A stretch of DNA of 64,000 nucleotides from Eubacteriaceae bacterium (GTDB lineage Bacteria > Bacillota > Clostridia > Lachnospirales > Lachnospiraceae): positions 1 through 64,000 of the forward strand of contig CAJTCR010000006.1 in assembly GCA_910574915.1 (NCBI GenBank), given 5' to 3'. This document shows, in pieces, positions 57,873 to 64,000 of the stretch (its first letter is position 1; every line of letters starts with the position of its first letter). The translations under genes were made by a program, and so were the position numbers. Below the pieces are notes generated by a model. The model was not told where the DNA came from. It saw only the letters and a program-made list of their open reading frames with translations, and did no database searches.

Positions 57873-58643
57873 ATGACGCAGAAATTTAAAGAAGAGGCAG
57901 TCATTATCCGTCAGGAAGAGATTGCACCGGATATTTACAGTATGTGGCTGCATACGGATCAAATTGCGCAGGAAGCGCAGGCGGGACAGTTTATCGGCGT
58001 GTATTGCAGGGATGGCAGCAGGATTTTGCCGCGTCCGATCAGTATTTGCGAGATCGATAAGGAAGACCAGGCAGTCCGCATTGTGTACCGCGTGGCAGGA
58101 AAAGGAACCGATGAGTTTTCTTATATGCGTACAGGGATGCCGCTCTATGTCATCGGGCCGCTGGGAACCGGGTTTCCAAAAAAGCCGGGGAAAGCGCTTA
58201 TGATCGGAGGGGGCATCGGCATCCCGCCTATGCTGCAAGTGGCAAAGGAGCTTGCCGCTGACAAGGAGATCGTACTAGGATACCGGAACAGGCAGCTTTT
58301 TTTAAGCGACCGGTTTGAGCTGTGCGGCAAGGTACATATTGCGACAGAGGACGGTTCTGTAGGTACAAAAGGAACGGTACTGGATGTGATTCAAAGCAAA
58401 CAGCTTCGTGCCGAGGTGATCTATGCCTGCGGGCCGATGCCGATGTTAAAAGCGCTGAAACAATATGCCGCGCAGCAGGGAATCGAATGCTGGATCTCGC
58501 TGGAAGAGCGTATGGCGTGCGGTGTGGGAGCATGTCTTGGCTGTGTGTGCAGGACAACGCACAAAGACGCGCATTCCCATGTGCATAACCAGCGGATTTG
58601 TACGGAAGGCCCGGTATTTGACGCAAGGGAGGTGGATATTTAA
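57873..58643 (+). CDS. pyrK: Dihydroorotate dehydrogenase electron-transfer subunit
   Basis: The 256-residue protein has a FAD-binding part (ILPRPISICEID), an NAD-binding part (ALMIGGGIGIPPMLQVAKEL) and a C-terminal [2Fe-2S] motif, CGVGACLGCVCRT with the last cysteine in QRICTEGPVF. With PyrD it forms the NAD-linked heterotetramer of Firmicutes. Its stop overlaps the pyrD ATG by one base. Confidence 0.93.
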   Translation: MTQKFKEEAVIIRQEEIAPDIYSMWLHTDQIAQEAQAGQFIGVYCRDGSRILPRPISICEIDKEDQAVRIVYRVAGKGTDEFSYMRTGMPLYVIGPLGTGFPKKPGKALMIGGGIGIPPMLQVAKELAADKEIVLGYRNRQLFLSDRFELCGKVHIATEDGSVGTKGTVLDVIQSKQLRAEVIYACGPMPMLKALKQYAAQQGIECWISLEERMACGVGACLGCVCRTTHKDAHSHVHNQRICTEGPVFDAREVDI

Positions 58644-59551
58644 TGAATACAAAAGTAAATATCGCAGGTATTACATTTAAAAATCCGATTCTGACAGCTT
58701 CGGGCACGTTTGGCTCCGGGGAGGAATATGCGCAGTTTATAGATCTGAACTGTCTGGGCGGCGTGATTACAAAAGGGGTGGCAAATGTCCCTTGGGAAGG
58801 GAATCCGACGCCGCGGGTAGCCGAGGTGTACGGCGGTATGCTCAATGCGGTCGGCCTGCAAAATCCAGGCGTGGATGTATTAATGAAACGTGACCTTCCG
58901 TTTTTGAAAAAATTTGATACACGGATTCTTGTCAATGTATGCGGCAGGTCGGTGTATGATTACCTGGAAGTTGTGGAACGGTTAAATGACCAGCCGGTCA
59001 GTATGCTGGAGATTAATATTTCCTGCCCGAATGTGAAAGAAGGCGGGATTGCGTTTGGACAGGCGCCGAATATGGCGGCGCATATTACAAAAGAAATCCG
59101 TAAAAAGTCTACCCATCCGATTATTATTAAGCTAAGCCCAAATGTAACCGATATCGGAGAAATGGCAAAAGCGGTCGAAGCCGCGGGTGCAGACGGCATT
59201 TCCCTGATTAACACGCTGCTTGGAATGAAAATCGACGTGAAGTCGCGCAGGTTTTCACTGGCAAACCGGACAGGCGGCCTTTCAGGCCCTGCGGTGCATC
59301 CGGTCGCAGTGCGTATGGTATACGAAGCGGCACATGCGGTGGATATCCCGATTATCGGCATGGGCGGCGTGATGAATGCCGAAGACGCGCTGGAAATGAT
59401 GCTTGCCGGAGCTACGGCTGTGGCGGTCGGGACTGCAAATTTTGCCAATCCGACGGCGACGGTGGATATTATTAATGATATCCGGCAGTTTATGGTGGCA
59501 GAAGGCGTCCAGGATATTAACGAGATGATCGGTGCCGTGGAGGAAATATGA
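58643..59551 (+). CDS. pyrD: Dihydroorotate dehydrogenase, catalytic subunit (class 1B)
   Basis: The 302-residue FMN-binding barrel starts with ITFKNPILTASGTFGSG. The catalytic cysteine is in INISCPNVKEGG, KLSPNVTDI and GGLSGPAVHPVAVRMV line the FMN site, and GMGGVMNAEDALEMMLAGA ends the barrel. A class 1B enzyme passes electrons through PyrK to NAD+. Its end overlaps the MoxR gene (ATGA at 59548), which ties pyrimidine synthesis to the next three genes. Confidence 0.94.
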   Translation: MNTKVNIAGITFKNPILTASGTFGSGEEYAQFIDLNCLGGVITKGVANVPWEGNPTPRVAEVYGGMLNAVGLQNPGVDVLMKRDLPFLKKFDTRILVNVCGRSVYDYLEVVERLNDQPVSMLEINISCPNVKEGGIAFGQAPNMAAHITKEIRKKSTHPIIIKLSPNVTDIGEMAKAVEAAGADGISLINTLLGMKIDVKSRRFSLANRTGGLSGPAVHPVAVRMVYEAAHAVDIPIIGMGGVMNAEDALEMMLAGATAVAVGTANFANPTATVDIINDIRQFMVAEGVQDINEMIGAVEEI

Positions 59552-60504
59552 CAGGGGAGTCCTACTGGAAAGCAGAAGCAGTCGTGCGCGAGGTAAAAAA
59601 GGCGCTGACCGGGAAGGATGATTGTATCCGCAAGGCGTTTGCTGCAATACTGGCAGGCGGGCATATCCTGATTGAGGATGTGCCGGGCGTTGGCAAGACG
59701 ACGCTGGCGATTGCGTTTTCCAAAGCGATGGAGTTAGACAACAACAGAGTGCAGTTTACGCCGGATGTGATGCCGTCGGATCTGCTCGGCTTTAATATGT
59801 ATCAAAAGGAAACAGGCGGGTTTGTATACTATCCGGGCACGATTATGTGCAACCTGTTTCTTGCCGATGAAATCAACCGGACGTCACCAAAGACGCAGTC
59901 TGCTTTGCTGGAGGTGATGGAAGAAGGCATGGTGACGGTGGACGGGACAAGCAGGGATGTGCCAAAGCCGTTTATCGTGATGGCGACGCAGAATCCCAAA
60001 GGCAGCGCCGGGACGCAGCTACTGCCGGAGGCGCAGCTTGACCGGTTTATGATCTGTATGAGCATGGGCTACCCGGATGAAAGCAGTGAGATTGCGATTG
60101 CAAAAGGAAAGAGCGTGCACGCAGGGACGAAGGAAGTACAGTGTGTATTAAGTGCCGGCGGGCTGGCAGAGCTTCAGACGCAGATCGAGCAGGTGTTTGT
60201 GCATGAAAGCCTGTACCAGTATATTGTGCATTTGTCCAAGGCAACGCGGGAAAGCGCTTATATTGAGCTGGGCATCAGCCCGCGCGGCTCGATTGCCTGT
60301 ACAAAAATGGCAAAAGCATGGGCATTTTTGCAAAACAGGAATTATGTCATACCAGAAGATGTGGCAGAAGTGTTTCCTGAGGTGGCAAGGCACCGGATGC
60401 TGCTGAATACGAAGGCAAGGGTGACGCATGTCACGCCTGAGGCGGTCATTGCAGAGGTGCTAGGGGCGGTCAGGCAGCCGGTTTCTTACAGGAAGGACAG
60501 ATAG
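59548..60504 (+). CDS. MoxR-type AAA+ ATPase
   Basis: The 318-residue protein has Walker A EDVPGVGKTTLA, the MoxR stretch RVQFTPDVMPSDLLGFN, Walker B LFLADEINRTSPKTQSALLEVMEE, sensor 1 IVMATQNPK and the LPEAQLDRFM arginine region. MoxR ATPases act as chaperones for partner proteins with DUF58 and transglutaminase domains, which are exactly the next two genes. It overlaps pyrD by 4 bp. Confidence 0.93.
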   Translation: MTGESYWKAEAVVREVKKALTGKDDCIRKAFAAILAGGHILIEDVPGVGKTTLAIAFSKAMELDNNRVQFTPDVMPSDLLGFNMYQKETGGFVYYPGTIMCNLFLADEINRTSPKTQSALLEVMEEGMVTVDGTSRDVPKPFIVMATQNPKGSAGTQLLPEAQLDRFMICMSMGYPDESSEIAIAKGKSVHAGTKEVQCVLSAGGLAELQTQIEQVFVHESLYQYIVHLSKATRESAYIELGISPRGSIACTKMAKAWAFLQNRNYVIPEDVAEVFPEVARHRMLLNTKARVTHVTPEAVIAEVLGAVRQPVSYRKDR

Positions 60505-60510
60505 CGGCAG

Positions 60511-61608
60511 ATGTGGAGTATCATTACAGGGATTGTATTAACCGGAACGGCGTTTTATGTTTCGGTACTATATAAAAGCAGCTCAATGGTCGTGCTCGGA
60601 TATGCAGGAGCAGCGCTTCTTGTAATGGCATGTGTGTTTTTAGTATGGCGCGTGCGTACGATTGCGTGCAGCGTAACATTTCCGATTGCGATTGCGGAAT
60701 GCACCAAGCCGCTGACCGTGCGGATTGTGCTGGAAAACCGCAGTTTTTTGCCCTGTCAGCGCTTTCAGTGCAGGGTCGAGCTGGGCAACCGCTTTTTAAA
60801 GAAAAAGAAAAAAAGATGGCTGCGCGGCGGTATGGCGGAATCTGGGACGAACAGTTTTGATTATCCGCTTATCATGGAAGATTACGGGAGCTACGAGCTG
60901 CTGTTAAAAAAAGTGCGTGTATATGACCTGACGGGGTTATTTTATATGCAAAAGACAGTGAAAAGCAGCGGATTTGTGCAAGTGCTGCCGAATATGCAGG
61001 AAATCGGAGTGCACTTGACAGAAGCGGTAAAAAATTTTATCGGGGAGGCGGATATTTATGACGAGCATCGTGCGGGAGATGACCACAGCGAGCTGTTTCA
61101 AGTGCGTCCGTTTCAAAACGGGGACAAGATTCAGAGTGTGCACTGGAAGCTAAGTGCCAGGCTGGATGACCTGCTTGTCAGGGAGGACAGCCTGCCGAAA
61201 GCGTGCCCGGTCGTATTTTTGCTGCGGTATGTCAAGGAAAAACAAAGAAAGGCAGAGAAAGTCAACGCTTATCTTGTGATTTTAGCAAGCATTTCGTTTT
61301 CCCTGATGGACAGCGGATGCCCGCATTATGCCGCGTGGTACAGCAGCAGCCGCCAGGATGTTGTGCGCGTGCGCGTGGATAATGAGGAGAGTTTGTACCA
61401 GTTTTTAAGCTGCTATCTGGAAGAGACGTTTGAGAGCAGCAAAACCGATCTTTTGGAAGCATATGAAGAAAAGTACAGGGGAGAGCATTATCTGCATCTG
61501 CTGGAGCTGGACGAACAGCTTCGCCTGTATAAAAACAGGGAACAAATTGCGGCGTATCATATACAGGGCTGGCAGGAAAAATTAAACGGACTGGAGCTGG
61601 TATTATAA
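60511..61608 (+). CDS. DUF58 domain protein
   Basis: The 365-residue protein has two N-terminal membrane helices (IITGIVLTGTAFYVSVLY, LGYAGAALLVMACVFLVW), a beta-rich middle and the DUF58 core with DEHRAGDDHSELFQVRPFQNGDKIQSVHWKLSARLDDLLVRE. The DUF58 family has a von Willebrand A-like fold and is the standard companion of MoxR. ATG 60511 lies 6 bp after moxR. Confidence 0.9.
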   Translation: MWSIITGIVLTGTAFYVSVLYKSSSMVVLGYAGAALLVMACVFLVWRVRTIACSVTFPIAIAECTKPLTVRIVLENRSFLPCQRFQCRVELGNRFLKKKKKRWLRGGMAESGTNSFDYPLIMEDYGSYELLLKKVRVYDLTGLFYMQKTVKSSGFVQVLPNMQEIGVHLTEAVKNFIGEADIYDEHRAGDDHSELFQVRPFQNGDKIQSVHWKLSARLDDLLVREDSLPKACPVVFLLRYVKEKQRKAEKVNAYLVILASISFSLMDSGCPHYAAWYSSSRQDVVRVRVDNEESLYQFLSCYLEETFESSKTDLLEAYEEKYRGEHYLHLLELDEQLRLYKNREQIAAYHIQGWQEKLNGLELVL

Positions 61609-61623
61609 TAGGGAGTATCGCAT

Positions 61624-64000
61624 ATGCGTAAATATGCAAAACAGACGACTGAATATTCGCTGTCAGATGCGGTAGCGGGGACTGTGCTGTTAAGCGCGGT
61701 CGCGCTGCTTTGTTTTTATTCTGCTGTCTGGATGGCACAGGATATTTTTCCAGACTGGAAGCTTTCCAAAGAAGCCGTCCGGTGGATTTGGGCGGTTTTG
61801 ATCGGGACGGCGGTACTGTACCAGATCGGTATTGCGGCATTGCCGTACCGCCTGCTGCGTATGTTCTGTGGGATTTGTATACCGGTTATTTTCGGAATTA
61901 CGGCATATGCTTACGCAAAGCCGCGCCAGATCGATTTAGAGGACGGGGCATGTGCACTGGCAATGCAGTTTTTAGTAAAATTTAACCGGCATTTAAAGAC
62001 ATCTATTTGGATCTGGAAAGGAAAGACAGAGCTGATTGGCTTTTCGTTTGCATTTTGGAGCTTTGCGGTTGTTATATGCCTGCTGCTTGCGGCGCTGCTG
62101 CTGCAAAGGCGGGTACTGTTGCTGCTGCTGCCAGCAGCGGTCTTGTCGGCGGAGCTTTTTATCGGATATATTCCGCAGTGGAGAGGGATGGCACTGTTTT
62201 TTGCGGCGCTGCTGTTTGCGCAGGCAGACGGGCAGGGCGGCAGGAAGATGGTGCTGCGTGTACCGATGAACCAGCGGCACAGGTATAGGCAGCGGTGGTA
62301 TCTGCGGCTGCTGCCGCTGGGGCTGCTTACGTTTGCAATGTTTGGAATGCTGTTTTGCAGCAGCAGGCTGTCAGATGCGACGAACGGCTGGCTGATGGCA
62401 AAAGCGCCGCGTGTTCAGAAAATGCAAAAGGAGATCGAGCGCACGGCAAAAGCACTTTGGCGGGGGCATTTCAGCCCAAAGAGCGAGACGGTCAGCAACC
62501 AGACGCCGTATTATACAGGGCAGAATATGCTGCTTGTAACAGCTTCTGAGCGCCCGTCGGAGGATCTTTTGCTAAGAGGGTTCTGCGGGACAGATTATCA
62601 AAACGGAAGCTGGATCTGCAACACGAAGCCGTTTTCCGATGCCTGTGCACAGGCGGGATATGACGAAGCAGAAGCGGCAAAGGAGCTGTTTGGAAAACAG
62701 TACCAGATGTATCAGCACGCAGACAGGACAGTGCTAAAGTATCGGTTTGGAGAAGAATTTTATGCTGTTTACGGCGGAGAAAGTACGAGGATCGATTACA
62801 AGGTCAGCCATATCGGGACGCACAGCACATACGCGTATGTGCCTTATGGCGTCAGCTTTGAGCAAGGCAGCAGGATTTTGGACGATGTGCAGTTTTTAGC
62901 GGATGCCAAGATCCAAAAGGAGCGCAGGCAGCAGGAGTTTGTCTACAATGGATGGAACTATACCGCAGGCATGATCGAGTACAGTCAGGTATTTGATGAG
63001 CCAAGGGAAGGCCTGTTTCAATGGTATGATGATTTTGCAGAGAAACATTATGTGCAGACGCCTGAGAGCATTCCGTCGGTACACCAGTATTTGCAGTCAG
63101 TGATTCAGGACTATGTGCCGTCGCTGGATGAATATATGCAGTCGTATGCCAGCAGTTTTGTACAGACACAAGGAGGCGAAGACACGTTTTTGCCGGTGTG
63201 GGCGCTGCGTATGGAGCGTAACTGGGATACGATTGCCAATTTGCAGCAGGAGCTTTCGGAGATTGACCATCCGGCATGGCGCAACATTGACCGGCTGCAA
63301 ATTGCCCAGGCATTGAGCGAAGCGCTGCAAAAATACCAGAGCTACAGCTTAAATCTGGAGCCTTTGACAGAAGGCGAAGATCCGGTTACCTGCTTTTTAA
63401 TGCGCACGCGCAAGGGCTACTGCGTGCATTTTGCCAGTGCAGCCGTACTGTTTTTGCGGGAGCTTGGCGTCCCGGCAAGATATGTAACCGGATACGTAGT
63501 CAGGCAAAATGAATTTCAAAAGTCCGGGGATGCTTATACCGCATATGTAAAAGACAGCGGTGCACATGCCTGGGCGGAGATCTATTTGGAACAGGTAGGC
63601 TGGGTGCCGCTCGATGTGACGCCGCCGGCAGCAAGGGACGCTGCGGCAGCGAACAGCATCCGCGCAGACGCAGGAACAGGAGCCGGCACGGCACCGCCTG
63701 GGGATACGCGGTTAAATAACGAAGAAACACGTGCGGACGAAGAACATACAGACAATGAGGTACAGGATTCGAAAAATGCGCAAAAGGAACAGACAAAACC
63801 AAACGGGCTGCTTTCAGGGAAAGGCGCAGATAAAAGCCGTCTGCTGTTTTTATGGGAAAAATACGGCTGGATCGCCATGCTTTTTGGAGCAGGTATCGTA
63901 TCGCTGCTGATGCTTTTGCTGTGCAAAAAGATGCTTCATCTGTGGCGTACGCTCCCGCTGCGGGAAATCCGTGCCGGGAAATACCGCAAAGCAGTTTTAA
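61624..64000 (+). CDS. TgpA-like membrane transglutaminase (runs off the window)
   Basis: An open frame from ATG 61624 (behind AATAGGGAG) continues to the last base without a stop, at least 792 residues. It has five to six N-terminal membrane helices up to about residue 245, then an extracellular part with a transglutaminase core: catalytic Cys in RKGYCVHFASAAVLFLREL, His in SGAHAWAEIYLE and Asp in GWVPLDVTP. A Ser/Ala/Glu-rich linker and another membrane helix (WIAMLFGAGIVSLLMLLLC) follow. This is the TgpA layout. It completes the MoxR-DUF58-transglutaminase set, thought to act at the cell envelope. Confidence 0.9.
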   Translation, partial: MRKYAKQTTEYSLSDAVAGTVLLSAVALLCFYSAVWMAQDIFPDWKLSKEAVRWIWAVLIGTAVLYQIGIAALPYRLLRMFCGICIPVIFGITAYAYAKPRQIDLEDGACALAMQFLVKFNRHLKTSIWIWKGKTELIGFSFAFWSFAVVICLLLAALLLQRRVLLLLLPAAVLSAELFIGYIPQWRGMALFFAALLFAQADGQGGRKMVLRVPMNQRHRYRQRWYLRLLPLGLLTFAMFGMLFCSSRLSDATNGWLMAKAPRVQKMQKEIERTAKALWRGHFSPKSETVSNQTPYYTGQNMLLVTASERPSEDLLLRGFCGTDYQNGSWICNTKPFSDACAQAGYDEAEAAKELFGKQYQMYQHADRTVLKYRFGEEFYAVYGGESTRIDYKVSHIGTHSTYAYVPYGVSFEQGSRILDDVQFLADAKIQKERRQQEFVYNGWNYTAGMIEYSQVFDEPREGLFQWYDDFAEKHYVQTPESIPSVHQYLQSVIQDYVPSLDEYMQSYASSFVQTQGGEDTFLPVWALRMERNWDTIANLQQELSEIDHPAWRNIDRLQIAQALSEALQKYQSYSLNLEPLTEGEDPVTCFLMRTRKGYCVHFASAAVLFLRELGVPARYVTGYVVRQNEFQKSGDAYTAYVKDSGAHAWAEIYLEQVGWVPLDVTPPAARDAAAANSIRADAGTGAGTAPPGDTRLNNEETRADEEHTDNEVQDSKNAQKEQTKPNGLLSGKGADKSRLLFLWEKYGWIAMLFGAGIVSLLMLLLCKKMLHLWRTLPLREIRAGKYRKAVL

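Noticed and set aside
1-64000. tRNA, rRNA or standard riboswitch genes
   Set aside because: I looked for typical conserved stretches (GGTTCGA-type T loops, 16S/23S blocks, common riboswitch cores) and saw none; a covariance search would be needed to exclude them fully.

Overview
The window looks like chromosome of an anaerobic, low-to-mid GC Firmicute, most like a Lachnospiraceae/Clostridia genome. Pointers to this are strong AGGAGG-type ribosome sites, TTG starts, a glycyl-radical enzyme, a clostridial-type PyrK/PyrD dihydroorotate dehydrogenase, a spore-cortex-lytic (SleC-like) gene, GPH and NCS2 transporters, and a DUF58/MoxR/transglutaminase operon. No rRNA, tRNA or CRISPR array was seen.

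Layout. 1-250: right end of an IS200/IS605 element (TnpB tail plus its guide-RNA hairpin). 299-3.7 kb: Ham1-type NTP pyrophosphatase, MATE exporter, truncated RpiR regulator, DUF1349 protein. 3.8-6.8 kb: copper module, a CsoR repressor under its own operator and CopA with a C-terminal metal-binding domain that can also be read as a separate CopZ. 6.9-8.5 kb: GreA factor and a secreted transglutaminase. 8.8-17 kb: nucleoside module made of a LacI regulator, a YjjI-type glycyl-radical enzyme, a BmpA/NupABC-type ABC importer and an orphan MgsA-C-like protein; DeoD purine nucleoside phosphorylase lies at 19.3-20 kb. 17-19.3 kb: scar of decayed mobile DNA holding what looks like a complete type I toxin-antitoxin pair. 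20.9-27.4 kb: polyol/fructose module with ROK regulator, sorbitol-type dehydrogenase, GPH symporter and a PfkB kinase fused to an HPr-like domain. 28.3-32.1 kb: xanthine-type permease followed by a collapsed xanthine dehydrogenase locus and a collapsed Crp/Fnr regulator. 32.2-35.2 kb: small membrane proteins and an ABC-2 exporter trio. 35.3-40.9 kb: hisS, aspS, an AAA/PD-(D/E)XK protein and a DUF3298-like secreted protein. 41.2-47.4 kb: two TadZ/MinD-like proteins, a CNNM/CorC protein, a long coiled-coil protein and a secreted protein built from tail-fibre-like modules. 47.5-49.1 kb: ispE and a GntR regulator behind three 14-bp operator repeats. 49.2-55.5 kb: a SleC-like gene split by a 5.3-kb serine-recombinase element. 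55.6-64 kb: pyrC-pyrF-pyrK-pyrD, then MoxR, DUF58 and a TgpA-like transglutaminase that runs off the end.

Three things stand out. (1) The 5,318-bp element at 49.9-55.2 kb sits inside the sleC-like reading frame between two copies of a 12-bp core; precise excision rejoins that frame, and in the circle the recombinase gains 30 C-terminal residues and its own terminator. (2) A dispersed family of long, multi-branched inverted repeats occurs five times, each just downstream of a gene's stop codon and in that gene's orientation; the arms of different copies differ but stay complementary. (3) A compact type I toxin-antitoxin locus has a convergent antisense RNA, a shared terminator and 5'-3' mRNA pairing. 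Function assignments rest on motif recognition by eye; no database search was run.
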